The notes below the pieces were generated by a model. The model was not told where the DNA came from. It saw only the letters and a list, made by a program, of their open reading frames with translations, and searched no databases. 64,000 nucleotides of DNA from Globodera rostochiensis (Eukaryota > Nematoda > Chromadorea > Rhabditida > Heteroderidae): contig JAEVLN010000032.1 of the NCBI GenBank assembly GCA_018350325.1, forward strand, positions 186,001 to 250,000. Reading direction: 5' to 3'. The stretch's first letter is position 1; every line of letters begins with the position of its first letter. Positions 37,126-48,468 of the stretch are shown here, in pieces. Both the position numbers and the translations under genes were made by a program.

Positions 37126-37978
37126 TGCGTGGAACAAAAAGTCAAAAAATGGCTTTAATTTATGTAAATAATTTTTGAAAAATTTGTACATATTAATAAA
37201 TAGTAACCCACCCTCTATTTGAAACCCCTTCTAATTATAACCCCCCTGGTTTAAAGTAAAAGCCTTTACAACCAAAAAGGAAATATTCATAATTAATAAA
37301 AAATTGTTTGAAATAAACATAAATATATAAAAGATGTTGACATAATGAATAATTGAAGTAATTCTTAATCAAGTATTCAAATGCAAGAAAAAATAATTAT
37401 TTAAAGGATTATAACAACATGAATTGGGGTTTATATTCGCGCTCGTTTTAAAAAATTAATTTAAATTGTCTTATAAAAAAGCATTTACTTAAATATAAAC
37501 TCATTATTAATTTAAACATATCATTTGTATAAATAATTTTATATAAAATAATAAAAAAATTTAAATTCAATTTATTATAAAAAACAATTAATTAAGCCAG
37601 ATAAAAACTTTAAAAAATGATTTATAAATTACCAATATGAAAAGGTAAAAAATTTTTTACTTTTTTAAATAAACGACAATTTGCTTGGTGCGCTTCTATT
37701 GCAATTAAAGTAGCTGGGAAAGCTGCCGAGGTTACATTTTAAATCAGAAAAAAACTGCAACAAAAACTTGCATCAGAATATAAATATTTTAATAAATCTG
37801 TTAAACATTTTCCTTTTAATAACTCCTGCAAAACAGAGCAATCATTGTTTAATTAAAATCACAATATAGTAAAAAAATAAATATAAATATTAATCTATAT
37901 TTAAATATTTACAAAAAATAATAATAAACAATAATTTTAACGGGAAGGGCAGAGAATCGCTCAAATTTCATTTAATAC

Positions 37979-38025
37979 CTTGCTTGGCAACTATTCAATT
38001 TTGACCGATTCCTTTTGGGCTTAAC
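37979..38025 (-). CDS. Candidate 47-nt internal exon with good splice sites
   Basis: On the - strand the acceptor tttcatatcttttag and the donor gcaag/gtatta frame 47 nt that read VKPKRNRSKLNSCQA. The piece is GC-rich for the area and lies on the strand expected from the A-rich block. No homology is recognised. Confidence 0.3.
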
Positions 38026-38696
38026 CTAAAAGATATGAAAACATAGATTGAATTAATTTTTTATATTAAGAAATTATATATTTATATAGATGAAAATAAA
38101 TGAATTTAGGCCATCGAACACATGCAAATCCGGACTAAATAGAAGTAGAGCCGCGCAAAATAAACAACGGTGTCGCGACTGCGAGTAAACTAACTAACTA
38201 AAATTTTAAAACGATGAGAAAACTAATAAAGAAAAATAAACGTTAAACACCCTAAAGAATAAAAAACTTTAAATCTAATACTAAAAAACATTAGATTAAT
38301 TAAATTTAAATGAGTGCGAAAAGGCGGCATAATGATGAATAAGCTAGTGTTGAAATAAATTTTTTTATAAAATACAAAGCAAACAAAAAAACTGTCAGAT
38401 GAAAAATGATGTTAAAAATTTAATGCTCTCCAATCTACAGCTTTGGAAGAATTAGACAGTGCTTTTACAACCCAGAATTACACCTAATTTTGAAACTAAA
38501 CCTGTCTAAACATGACCATTATTCGATTATTTTTGGATGATGTCAGTTGGGTCGGAAAAGTAAACAGTCCAAATACAGAAGAAAAAGTATGAATAAACAT
38601 GCCGATTAAAAAAAAAAGACCATAAATAAATACACTTCTCAAACATTCTTTTTTTGTTTGCATTGATTAAAAAATATTTGAAAATTTATTTTTAAT

Positions 38697-38710
38697 GGGG
38701 GGGGGGGGGG
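38697..38710. repeat. 14-nt G homopolymer
   Basis: An uninterrupted run of 14 G residues (38697-38710) after an A/T-rich tract. It is the strand counterpart of the C run at 2179-2193. Confidence 0.9.
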
Positions 38711-38825
38711 AAGAGCATGAGACTAGTGCAACTTCAAAGGCATAAACAAAATACTTCACACGGGTCCGAACCACCAAACTAAAAATTTAAAGTCCAACAG
38801 CACTTACCAGTAGGCCATGGTACAT

Positions 38826-38924
38826 TCAAAACGCGAGATCCCGCGCGTAATTCCCGGCCCACACTATTTGAAATTCCCGTTCCCGGCCCGCAATTTTGAT
38901 TTTACCGGGCTCTTTCTCCAGGCA
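38826..38924 (-). CDS. Candidate terminal exon, 32 codons
   Basis: On the - strand the acceptor ttcttattaagcag ends opposite 38925. The frame that follows reads CLEKEPGKIKIAGREREFQI and then VWAGNYARDLAF before a TGA. It is one of the most GC-rich spots in the window. Alternatives: the same patch contains gggccgggaacggg-type motifs like those at 14.3 and 53.5 kb and might be part of a repeat. A strong donor, cctactg/gtaagtg, about 25 nt further on supports a different exon end near 38806. Confidence 0.35.
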   Translation of the reverse strand, partial: CLEKEPGKIKIAGREREFQIVWAGNYARDLAF

Positions 38925-39483
38925 CTGCTTAATAAGAATACAACAATATCCACTTAAAAAATGGTAAAACACTAATGAATAAAAAAAAGCGTATTTATGT
39001 TAACAAAGACAAATAAATAATGGTTTAGTTTATAATAAAACGATTAACAACGCGAAGCGACTTTATATAATCAATACATAATGGTTTAAATAATATAAGC
39101 ATTTGAGAATCTATAAAAAATGCGTTAAATAATTTTAAAAATAAATATTTCTTTTAACGAATAACAAATGCAATTTTTTTATTACTGAAACTTGCGAAAA
39201 TGAAAACGGGAATATATTAATTTAGCTCCAAAGTATTGAATATGATGAAAACAAAATGAAAAGTTAAAAAAATATAAATTAAAATATATAAACGCGAGGA
39301 ATAATGGTGATATACAGTTCGGAAACAAAGACTTGGCGACGGATAATCGGCATGGATTTACAAATGAAAACACGATAAAAAATAATTCTATTTTTGCGTA
39401 AACGCCTTAACTTAATAAACATATTAATTTAATATTTGCGTTATTTGAAATCTATTTAAAAAAAATTTAACATTTTATCATTA

Positions 39484-39533
39484 TTTTAGAAATTTGTTTA
39501 TAAGAATATTGAAAAAATTAATTATTAAAAAAG
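39484..39533 (+). repeat. Short dispersed A/T-rich repeat, copy B
   Basis: Partner of 21781-21833 in the same orientation, sharing aatttgtttataagaatatt. Confidence 0.45.
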
Positions 39534-39726
39534 CATTAAATTTTACATATATTTGTAAATGAGAATAATTAGAAATTATTAATTAAATAATTTATTGTAT
39601 TTTTTCCTAAAGCCATGAATAAAAAAACATAATATTTAAAAAAATGTACGCATATCTAGGATTTACATCCAATTTCATAAAAACAATAGAAATAAGACAA
39701 ATTTGAAGGTGTTAATGAAAATCAAA

Positions 39727-39816
39727 ATATAGTATATTTCAAGCAACCTTCTATATTTAAAACATAATTGCATATAGTATATTTCAAGCAACCTTCTATA
39801 TTTAAAACATAATTGC
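39727..39816 (+). repeat. Perfect 45-bp tandem duplication
   Basis: The 45 bp beginning atatagtatatttcaagcaa occur twice without a difference (39727-39771 and 39772-39816). Identity indicates a recent event, or an assembly artefact. Confidence 0.95.
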
Positions 39817-39901
39817 ACCAAAATACTGTCCTTTTTAATGAACTGTGTGCCTAATCAGAGAATGAGGAGATTCATGTAAAACTTTAATTTAATTATGTTT
39901 A

Positions 39902-40124
39902 TTAAACAAAAACCACATTAATATAATTACACGTAGCCGCAAAGATGACGTCGAGTATTGGCAAATCTGAAATAAAGCAAACAATTTTTATTACCATTAA
40001 TAGGCCGGACCAGAAGAAAACCAAAGCACTGGAGCGAAGGTGTTTGGACGAGCAGAACGCTCCTTCGAGACAGCGAAATAAAAGTAAAATATTTTACAAC
40101 AACAGAATTTAAATAAATTCTCAA
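39902..40124 (-). CDS. Candidate two-exon frame with a 28-bp intron
   Basis: On the - strand a 43-codon frame, ending in LQCFGFLLVRPIN, reaches aatg/gtaataa. Twenty-eight bases later ttgctttatttcag, a near-perfect acceptor, opens a second piece reading LPILDVIFAATCNYINVVFV to a stop at 39902. Splicing preserves the frame. A 28-bp intron is shorter than usual for animals, so the acceptor may instead belong to a longer intron. Unspliced, the 65-codon frame 39927-40124 is also open. No family is recognised. Confidence 0.28.
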
Positions 40125-40934
40125 ATTATAATAAATGATTAATTGTCGAATAGAATATAGCCAATGCAGTCATATTCAAAAAACTGGTATTATTTATTTT
40201 ACAGTTAAAATGTATTAAGCAATCAAAAAGAAATTATGTTTTTAAATATCTACAAATGAAAAATGCTATCACTTCCACTAGGACCTTAACAAACAAAAAA
40301 TAAATCTTATCTACAAGCGTTCATTGAGTTTATAAAAAATAAAAAATGCAAAAATAAAATTCATTTATTAGTACTTAATAAAATAAAAATTTGCCGATTA
40401 ATGTTGTAAAAAAATACTTATTTAAACGATATCAATAAAAATCTGAAGAAAATTGCGCAATTAATCGCAGAGTCATGGGTAGGTTCATACTGATTTTAAT
40501 TTATTGATAAATGAATAAATAAGCAATATTTTAATAAAAGAATGACAAATTAAAATTGAATTAAATAAATATTAATTTGCAATTATCTATAAAAAATATT
40601 TCTATTGAGTCACAAACATGAGTTTAACAAAGGATCGTTAAGCTTACGAAGAAAAATTCGCTAAAATAATGGTTTGGTTTTGCGGACATCATCTGCCCAT
40701 GTACAAAAAACAATTAACAAAGTATAAATTAAAAAAGCAATTAACATTTTTTTGAATTTAAATAATATCAAATAAAGAAAATGAATCTATAAAATCATTA
40801 AACCAAACCATTAGATTTTTTAATAATTACAGTAATACAAAGAATATTCAAATCAGTTTTGCCACCAAATCGTCAAAATTTTTCAAAGCCAAAATAAATT
40901 AAAATTCTATTAAATTTGTGAATATTAGTTATCG

Positions 40935-41200
40935 TTTTAGGCGATCGACCGCTTTTTAAGACTCCTATCTCGGGGAATTTCATGCTGATCAGACCCATTT
41001 TATGCTTTTTGGTAGCTTCACAATGCTTATCAAGTCTGCAGAAAATAAAGATTTTTGGTTCAGTAAAAAATTTTCTACGGCATTTTGAATCGTATTTCCA
41101 AAAATTGTCCATAAAAAGGGTCGTTTTGTCCCAAATTTTTGCCGGAGTAAAGTTTGGAATTTTATAAAAAATTAATGGATGGAGCAATAAACCTCAAAGC
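40935..41200 (+). mobile_element. Mariner-derived fragment (shared non-coding core)
   Basis: gactcctatctcggggaatt, ctgatcagacccattttatg, gcttatcaagtctgcagaaa and cataaaaagggtcg match the 57.1 kb element in the same orientation, and the reversed 22.7 kb element, in the same order. No HTH-coding part or terminal repeat is visible here. Frames crossing it (40873-41187 minus, 40982-41167 plus) are accidental. Confidence 0.8.
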
Positions 41201-42240
41201 GCTCAGCAATTCACCCAAACGAATTCATTTTTATATTAACTGTTTTCACCACACGCAGAAGCATTGCCAAATGCCAAAAATCAAAACGTTTAGAACATAA
41301 ACTGAAAAAAAAATTTTAAATAGTCTTTCTGCTAAATTCAACGCTAATTTTTTGACTTTATTATAATGCCATTCGACTTGATAATAATTACATAGAAGCC
41401 ACAAATCAATTTATTTATGATATTTTTAAAAAAAACTTCTTATTGGATAATCTAAAGTGTACATAAATTGTGTTAACTGATTAAAACTACGCAATTTTAA
41501 ATTTATACTGGCTATTGCACAACTTACAAATAAAAACAAACCGAATTATAAATAATATGAATATAAATAAATGAAAAAGCAGTAAGACAACAAGCTCATA
41601 CTACAGGAAGTCAAATCCGCATCTTGTCTAATTTATGCCCACATAAATGCAATAGTTGCTACATTTAATCTTTTAAACCATAATATTTTATGGAAAAAAT
41701 TTAAGTCGGAACTCGAAGCAACGAATAGAAAAAGGCATAAATCAAATAAATTTCAAATTGATCAAAAAGAAACAAAAACAGCATTCACACAAATTTAAAG
41801 TTAGCACCAAATTTAAAACTAATATTTATTTTTACCGATAAATTAAAAATTCATATAATAATTCAACTAAACCAAACTTAACGCAACTTCAAACATACGA
41901 GGAGGAATCAAAAATAAAACAATCCGTGAATCATAAAAAACTGAAAATGAATACAAAAAATTTTCTGCTAATGTAAGTTGGACAAAAAGCGACAATGCTT
42001 TGATAATAAAAAATAATAATTCTCACAATTTTGCGAAATTAAAAAATCAAAATCGTACCATACTGCATTTAAACATCAATAAAGCAATTGACGTGTAGAA
42101 AATGTGAGAATATTCTATCTTTTATGTAAACAAACTTTCTAAGAAACATTAAAGTCACTTAATTTAAAAATTAATATCAATTGTTATTAAAATATTATTT
42201 ATGAGTAAAAAAGCAATAGATGCACTAAAGGTTTAAAAGA

Positions 42241-42501
42241 TTAGTAAGGAAATAGCTGCAATAATACACATCCTTTTTTATAACGAACGATCGTATCAAA
42301 TAAATTTACACTAAAATTTACAATGTTTTGCGAGGCAATAAAGCAAAAATATTTTTGCCAAATAATGCAAATGGTTATCCAACAAAATGTTTTCACGATG
42401 CGTATATACAATTCGCTTTTTGATACGGGATCAGAACAAACAAGCCTGCTATATACTTTCTGAAATGGCCCCTTAAATTTATATTTAATTAATTTATTCA
42501 T
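42241..42501 (-). CDS. 86-codon ATG frame, unknown
   Basis: Starts with ATG and reads KYKFKGPFQKVYSRLVCSDP and VSKSELYIRIVKTFCWITIC, with a hydrophobic middle. It is one of the longest frames in the window, lies on the strand expected from the A-rich block and follows another frame on the same strand (42512-42709) after 10 bases in a different phase. No domain is recognised. Length alone is only mildly unusual here. Confidence 0.35.
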   Translation of the reverse strand: MNKLIKYKFKGPFQKVYSRLVCSDPVSKSELYIRIVKTFCWITICIIWQKYFCFIASQNIVNFSVNLFDTIVRYKKGCVLLQLFPY

Positions 42502-42511
42502 TCAAATGAAA

Positions 42512-42709
42512 TCAAGAATTTATAAAAGTTGAAATTTGTGCTAGTCCCAAATTCGAAAGCACAAGTGTCCTACAACGCGGTAAGCCGCATGAACTCTTAG
42601 GACGAGAGGATGATGTGAAGCTTAAGCAGCGGAGGAAATCACAAACAATGGAGTAATAGTGCTGGACTATATAAAAATCAAATTCCGAGTTATATAACAT
42701 AACACACAA
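42512..42709 (-). CDS. Frame with a GC-rich, cysteine-containing end, unknown
   Basis: An ATG near the start gives MLYNSEFDFYIVQHYYSIVC. The downstream half is GC-rich and reads SFTSSSRPKSSCGLPRCRTL and VLSNLGLAQ. It ends 10 bases before the start of the 42241-42501 frame in another phase, so the two could be parts of one frameshifted or spliced gene. No family is recognised. Confidence 0.33.
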   Translation of the reverse strand: MCVMLYNSEFDFYIVQHYYSIVCDFLRCLSFTSSSRPKSSCGLPRCRTLVLSNLGLAQISTFINS

Positions 42710-43420
42710 AAAATTAATTAGAAATAATTTGCAAAAAATAAATTTAAAATATAAAACACATAAAATAATATGCGCAGAATTAAAAATATCTTAATGCAAA
42801 AGCCCCGTTTTATGTTAATTTTAAGTCTGATTGACTCTTTTTAAAAGATATGACAAATGCAATTTACAAAGATTTTTATTCAATTTAAATTAACATTTTT
42901 CTTAAGAAAAATTTTTAAATAGCTCAAAAAATAACATTTTAACCCTTGATAAAAAAAATCATACACTACTGGTATGTGGGTTCTTATTAGAAAAAAAGAA
43001 TATTTTAAATAGTATTATAAATTCATTGTTATATAAATATGCAATATTTAAAAAAAAGAATTCGGTAAAAAAAAAAAGAAAATTATGATTGTATTTGATC
43101 AGTGTAAAATAAGCATATAAGTCAAGCGAAAGCGGCTTACCATTATTGTCGGTCATTCAATCAAAAATGATCAAATCCACAAATAAGCTGTGATAATAAT
43201 ATGAATTCATTTATGATTCATTGACATATAATTAATATATATTTTTTGTGTTTAACGTATGCACAATATTTAACTATTATAAATATTTTGTTTAAATGAT
43301 TTAGTAATTTAAGAAGTTAAGCGTGTTTTAAAGCATTTACAATATTATCTCAATTTGGTAACACTTTAAAATTTGCCAAATTTATGAAGGAAACAAAAAA
43401 GATCAAGCAAATTTTTATAC

Positions 43421-43464
43421 CAATCACAGCGAATGGGCTGCCATTCACGTTGGCCGAAAGCATG
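43421..43464 (-). CDS. Candidate 44-nt internal exon with good splice sites
   Basis: On the - strand the acceptor atgaccctttag and the donor gattg/gtataaa enclose 44 nt that are open in two frames, HAFGQREWQPIRCDW and MLSANVNGSPFAVI. It is strongly GC-rich compared with the flanks. The reading frame is undecided. Confidence 0.35.
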
Positions 43465-44347
43465 CTAAAGGGTCATGTCACCAAAACTTTAATAAAAACC
43501 CTTTAAAATGAATAATTTTTATCAACACAAATGGCAAAAACCAATAATTATATTTAATTTGTTACAATTAAACTTGAATCGGTTTTAAAAAGTAGCATTA
43601 ATATTCTAATTAATGCTCTGATTATTCCATAATAAAAGAAATAAAAAGTACTATTCCAATGAATTTCAACTGCGTGCGCCGCACATTCGAATTAACAAAA
43701 TTTAAAAAAGTACTTTTCTTTCAAATTTTCTATTTATTTAATTAAAACAAGACATATAAAAAAGGCCGAAACGACAGTCGACCAGTTTTCGAAAATGGTA
43801 TCTATATAAAATTTAACAGAAAAATGATTTTAAATAGCCTAACAAACATTGTGAAAAATGTCTAAGGGACAAAAAATTTAGAAAAACAATGTAATTGAAA
43901 ATAATGAGATGCGAATAAAATAAAATAAGTCAATTTGACAAAAAAAATTATAAAGAGTTTTTTCATTATTCAAAAATCGTTAATTTTTAATTGAAAATAA
44001 ATTAAACAATTTACTAAAAACCAATCTTTAAGTAATTTAAATCAAAGATATATTTTAAATATTTAAAAAACAACAAAAATTTTTAAATAAGAGCAATTTT
44101 TAATAAAATAATACTTAATATATCTTTGCTTTTGTTTCTTAAAATGATTAACAAAGTAATGAAGCGTATACCCTCCATTAAAACTTTTATAGTAATTAAA
44201 ATAAAAACAATACAATCACTCATTCAAAGTACGTTCCAACAAAAAGTATAAAACTTGATTATTGTCTAAAGCTAAATATTACATTAAATCATGCATCAAA
44301 GCAAAAAAAAATCTATGAACAAATATAGATTTTAACCATTTTAATGG

Positions 44348-44485
44348 TTAAAAGAATAAACATAATAAATAATTTGTTAATGTTTGGCCTGTTTGATCCC
44401 CATTAAGGGCTGGAACGCACGAACCAGGGCGTGTTTTTGGACTCTGCACCCGCACAGTCCAGGGCATAGAGTGTGGTAACAAAAA
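44348..44485 (-). CDS. Candidate terminal exon behind an excellent acceptor
   Basis: On the - strand aacttctcttcttcag is a textbook 3' splice site ending opposite 44486. Two frames follow. One is open for 45 codons (includes WTVRVQSPKTRPGSCVPALN and GDQTGQTLTNYLLC). The other is open for 27 codons (includes TTLYALDCAGAESKNTPWFV). The region is among the most GC-rich of the block. It is one of the better exon candidates, but no homology is recognised and the frame is not fixed. Confidence 0.4.
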   Translation of the reverse strand, partial: FLLPHSMPWTVRVQSPKTRPGSCVPALNGDQTGQTLTNYLLCLFF

Positions 44486-44599
44486 CTGAAGAAGAGAAGT
44501 TCAAATATGAGTGGTGTCAGTATATAATAAAATATTAATCAGGTCTAACGATTAATAACACTACTTTTGAAGCATTGCTACTGTAAGGTGTTGGACAAT

Positions 44600-44988
44600 T
44601 GCCTCATTTAATTATTTCATCAATTCCACACAACTTTCCATTGGTCACCGGACTTCCCCATTCAATCAATACACATTTCATCCATCTCACGTCCCCGCCC
44701 ACTTTTATGCACATCCAAGGTTTCCCCCTTATCATTCATCATCGATGTGGGGATATCATCCAAGCCGAGAGTCGCGGAGGAGTTCGACAGCTCTAAGCGA
44801 GAAGCCAAGAGAACAATTCCTTTTGTACATTTCATTGTCGGAGAGACGTCGGAGGAATAAACCATTCAACATCAAATGTCCAATTCGGGGGAAGAACCAT
44901 CAGATCCAGGGCCCGGATCCTTCCCCTGAACATTCCCCAATTCCATCTGAGTCCTGACGGTGCGTCGACTGGGGAGCACAGCACGCAT
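44600..44988 (-). CDS. GC-rich island with long open frames, possible broken gene
   Basis: On the - strand one frame runs from an ATG at 44988 to a stop at 44662, 109 codons interrupted only by TGA-TGT-TGA at about 44868-44876. It includes MELGNVQGKDPGPGSDGSSP and, after an ATG at 44865, KCTKGIVLLASRLELSNSSA and TSMMNDKGETLDVHKSGRGR. The composition (S, D, G, E, K) is like a soluble protein. Two + frames (44599-44796, 44745-44957) and another - frame are also open because the island has few T/A-rich codons, so sense is uncertain. It could be a pseudogene, two exons or a transposon fossil. Confidence 0.35.
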
Positions 44989-45745
44989 CCCTCACTCAAC
45001 TAAGGTTACGTAAATATCTATCTAAAATTTATAAAAATATAGAATAATTGTTAATTTATTCATCAAGATGTAATTAAGCAGTCAGTTACTTGAAAAATGT
45101 ATGCCCTTAAAAATGAAATTATTGCTAATAAAATTAAAATAATTGGTAAAAAAATGAAACAAATCCCAAATAAATGCAAAAAAAGATATTATAACTCGCA
45201 TTATAAAATTACTTGTTAAAGATTTTATAATGGTTTACCATTTCATAAGTAATGGGACAAATATGTAAATGCAGTTAAAAATATTATTACGTCATGGCAA
45301 TTTAGCTAATGAATTAATTGCAAATTTATTAAAAATAAATTATAATAATTATATTGATATAAAAAAAAATTAAAAATAAATAAATAATGTAAATGCTAAC
45401 TTTAATGGTGATATAATGACAAACCCATTCTTTACTGATAAAAAGGACATGATGATCGTGGGCGCACTTCTCGGCAATCCACATCTAAATAACGACAGCA
45501 ATTTTCAAAGCAAGCATTGATTTAGACTAAATTGCAAATAAAAAACTAATTTGAAAAAGAAAAAAAGTAATACTTTTTATGCCTCAATACAAACCACAAT
45601 TGAAGCCTATTTAAAATTTTATAAGTTGATTATCAATTAGAGGTTGTCGATAAGTTCGGGTATTTGGCATAAGCTATTTTATGCTAATTATAAAAGTTAT
45701 TTAAATTTGCACTTTTTTTGTAATTTGCAATATTTTGAAAATTGA

Positions 45746-45825
45746 ATTTTCTGAACCTGTTTAAAAACCGGGTTTAAAATGTTTAAGAGTTGAATTAAAT
45801 TAGCAAATTCTTTATTTAGCCTGAA
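45746..45825 (-). repeat. Dispersed repeat, copy B (inverted partner at 35.8 kb)
   Basis: Reverse-complement match to 35791-35870, sharing ttcaggctaaataaag and aaacattttaaacccggtt. Confidence 0.8.
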
Positions 45826-45955
45826 AGCCTCTCCCTATTGACCCTTCTGTGTAGGTTGCCTACAGAACTTTTTGGTGTTCTTTTGAAACACTTTCTCTTT
45901 TTAGAACGATAAAAAAAATTGTTTTAGTTTAGTTTTTTGAATATTTTATTTTTTT

Positions 45956-46206
45956 GAAGAAATAGTGTGCAAAAAAGTGAGAGTCAGAAGACGAGAGTAA
46001 GTTGGGCATCAAAGCACCCCATCTAAAATTGTTTTAGTTATTTTTTTGAAGAAATAGTGTGTTAAAAAGAGAGAATCAGACGACGAGAGTAATTTGGGCA
46101 TCAACGCACCCCATCTGAAAATTGTTTTAGTTTCTTTTTTGAATTTTATATTTTGAAGAAATAGTGTGCTAAAAAGAGAAAGTCAGAAGACGAGAGTAAT
46201 TTGGGC
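45956..46206 (+). repeat. Satellite outlier, about 2.5 units
   Basis: Units begin at 45956, 46048 and 46155, with the same gaagaaatagtgtg, cagaagacgag or cagacgacgag, and caacgcaccccatct blocks as the main array more than 33 kb away, and in the same orientation. The first unit is shortened by about 15 bp. The array ends abruptly after gagtaatttgggc. Confidence 0.9.
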
Positions 46207-46579
46207 TTTTTAAGCGCCGTCGGAATAAAATTTTTAAAATCCTTACATCGTTGATGTGGTACTACATATCTATGCTAACTTCTTTGGTGCTTTGTTTTTA
46301 TTCACCAACCGAGAAAAAATTTAAAATTTATTTAATCTCATTTATACTTTTATTGTAATGTTTTTTTAAAATAATTTAAAACAAAAATCACAACCCATGC
46401 GAGCGCACTTATTTTTGATTAAAATAAAATTGTAACTGGACTTTTTATTTTCGCAAATATTAGGACAATGTACCAAGAGTTGTGTAATAGTTCAAAAATT
46501 TTATTACTATTTTTTAAATTTTAACCAGATGCCTAAATAGAGATTATAAGCAATATAGTAAGTAAAATCCCATCATTAG

Positions 46580-46650
46580 GACCCCCGGTTTTCGGTTAGG
46601 CCGGTTTTACGACCCCCGGTTTTTGGTTTCGGTTTTTGGGCTTTTGACCC
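46580..46650 (+). repeat. Imperfect double GACCCCCGGTTTT repeat
   Basis: gacccccggttttcggtt at about 46580 and gacccccggtttttggtttc at 46611 are two diverged copies with a 31-bp period. The ggttttggtt-like flavour recalls the hAT subterminal repeats, but I find no TAGAG end or target duplication. Confidence 0.5.
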
Positions 46651-47141
46651 AATTCATTAACAGAATCAAACTCGTTTATATGGCATTATGACAAGTTCAT
46701 TTAAGCATAAAAATCATTAATTTTTAATATCTTTAAAATGACAACAATTTTAAAATATTTTATTAATATGATATAAAATATTTAAAAAACTAAAGTTATT
46801 ATGTGAACTGTATCAAAAATTATTTATTTGACCAAGAATAAATTGTTCAATTTTAATTTTGAAAATAAAATCATTTAATTTGAAAAATTATAAATGGCTT
46901 AAAATCCAAAGAAAAAACCAATCAAAAATAAAATACACAGCATGGGGGGTCGCACAGCAATATTATGCTGCTTCTAATTATTTATGAAATTTGCGGCGGC
47001 GTCCGTATCGAGGCAGTAGTTGAATTTTACTTTTATCTTCCTTGATATATTTAATACATTTAATCTTAAAAATTTAACTTTATCACACCAATCGTAGCTG
47101 TCTTTGATTCACAATTTATGATCACTTGCCCTTGATTCACA

Positions 47142-47255
47142 GTTATTTTTGTAAAATATCATAAATAAATTATAGCATCATCGATAAATGGACTTTTTTC
47201 CGCTCCTGCATAAATAATTTGGAATTTTATTAGTAATATTTATAATGTTGTGTTT
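47142..47255 (+). repeat. Direct repeat copy A, about 114 bp
   Basis: Matches 48469-48580 over its whole length with few differences (shared blocks ttatagcatcatcgataaat, taaataatttggaatttt and atatttataatgttgtgttt). The two copies lie 1.3 kb apart in the same orientation and differ by small indels, so they are not an assembly echo. Confidence 0.9.
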
Positions 47256-47273
47256 AAAAATTTTACAAAATGA

Positions 47274-47504
47274 AAGATTATCCGCTTTGATCACGTGCCC
47301 AAGTTTGTGGACTGCTTTGCGAGCTCATTTTGCAGGCATGGGCATAGTAAATTTTCATCTACTCGTTATCTATGTATCTGCTCTTTGCTAGGTACGCTTC
47401 CAATTTTTTTTTTTTTAAATTTTATTTTTGGCGAGTATTTATTTCAACATTTTTTTTTCTTAGTAATTGCGCGCTGTATATTACGCGAATTTTATCCTTT
47501 TTAA
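47274..47504 (+). CDS. 76-codon stop-bounded frame, cysteine-rich then hydrophobic
   Basis: Reads FDHVPKFVDCFASSFCRHGH, then YLCICSLLGTLPIFFF and a second hydrophobic run before ARCILREFYPF. There is no ATG; the first alternative start is a GTG at 47295. The first half is GC-richer than the surroundings. It directly follows repeat copy A and is followed after 13 bases by another hydrophobic frame (47518-47733) in a different phase. Together they resemble pieces of a membrane protein, but T-rich DNA mimics such sequence and no family is recognised. Confidence 0.3.
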   Translation, partial: KIIRFDHVPKFVDCFASSFCRHGHSKFSSTRYLCICSLLGTLPIFFFLNFIFGEYLFQHFFFLVIARCILREFYPF

Positions 47505-47517
47505 TTTCTAATTTTAA

Positions 47518-47733
47518 ATTAATTTAACAAATTTGAGTACGGCCCTTATGCCTTTTGGTTTTGTGCCAGTTTTTTTAATATACCAATCAATATTGGAACT
47601 TTTTTACCAATGTTTTGATATTAAAAATTATAAAAAATATTTTTGTTGTTTAAAATTTGTTGAACGGCTCATTTTTGCAGTTCTGTCACTCTATCTACTA
47701 ATATTTTTAAAAACTGATAATTTAAATCAATGA
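47518..47733 (+). CDS. 71-codon hydrophobic frame, unknown
   Basis: Includes ALMPFGFVPVFLIYQSILEL, then a hydrophilic stretch FDIKNYKKYFCCLKFVER and a second hydrophobic run IFAVLSLYLLIFL, a helix-loop-helix membrane pattern. It follows the 47274-47504 frame. No ATG at the start; the first is within ALM. Confidence 0.28.
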   Translation: MNLTNLSTALMPFGFVPVFLIYQSILELFYQCFDIKNYKKYFCCLKFVERLIFAVLSLYLLIFLKTDNLNQ

Positions 47734-48468
47734 ACCCATTTGTTTTTTGTTGTGCCCCAAATTTATTTTTAATTCATTTTAAAGCATTAGTTTTTCAAAT
47801 TTATTAAATTCATCTTTAGGACATCGCCCACAATTCCAACTCAATTTTTGCATAAACATTTTTATTTCGTTACTTTTATTCATCTAAATACAAAAAATTT
47901 ATTATTGAATATTTAAATATGTGAATACCAATGAGCTACAGTATATGCAAGGATGCGTAATTTAGTTCGTAATTATTAATAAATACATTTTGCTTTAAAA
48001 CTATATACAATCGGATTTTAAAATCTGACTGTCAAAAACTAAAAAATCTATCACATAAAATTCATATTTTCTATTATAAATAACTTGCAAACATTAAAAA
48101 AGGCATTAATTATTACAGATGTTAAAGTATTAATAGAAACAAAAATGCATTATAAATTTTGAAATTAGCCTAAAATATTATTCGCTGATCATGATTTTAA
48201 AAGTAAAATACTAACCCAAAAATCATAACATAAATAAAATATTGTCATGATAACGTATATAGCAAAAACTTGGCATACTGAATAAAAAAAAATATATAAT
48301 TTTAAAGGTAAAACAAAAAAATAGTTCATTTAAACCAAAATTCTTAGTTAAAAATAATATAATTGAAAGATATTTAACGTTTTAAAATAATATCTTTAAT
48401 GTATTGAATTAAAAAGAAATATAAATTTGGCGTTAAAGGTTGCGTTTAGATTTTAGATAAACGTAGAC

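Larger units (their letters stand above)
35701..46200. other. Long A-rich block with minus-strand exon-like islands
   Basis: The longest block of one polarity. Most splice-flanked islands in it read on the - strand (listed separately). Others are weaker: 37665-37772, 38074-38193, 39182-39406, 41611-41658, 42959-43156, 43554-43691, 43734-43829 and 45432-45521 (29 codons with five cysteines). A 79-codon + frame at 36005-36244 starts at GTG. Outside these and the repeats I see only A/T-rich sequence. Confidence 0.5.

Noticed and set aside
40873..41187. 104-codon minus-strand frame.
   Set aside because: It lies antisense across the mariner-derived core, which is shared with the other two remnants as non-coding sequence.
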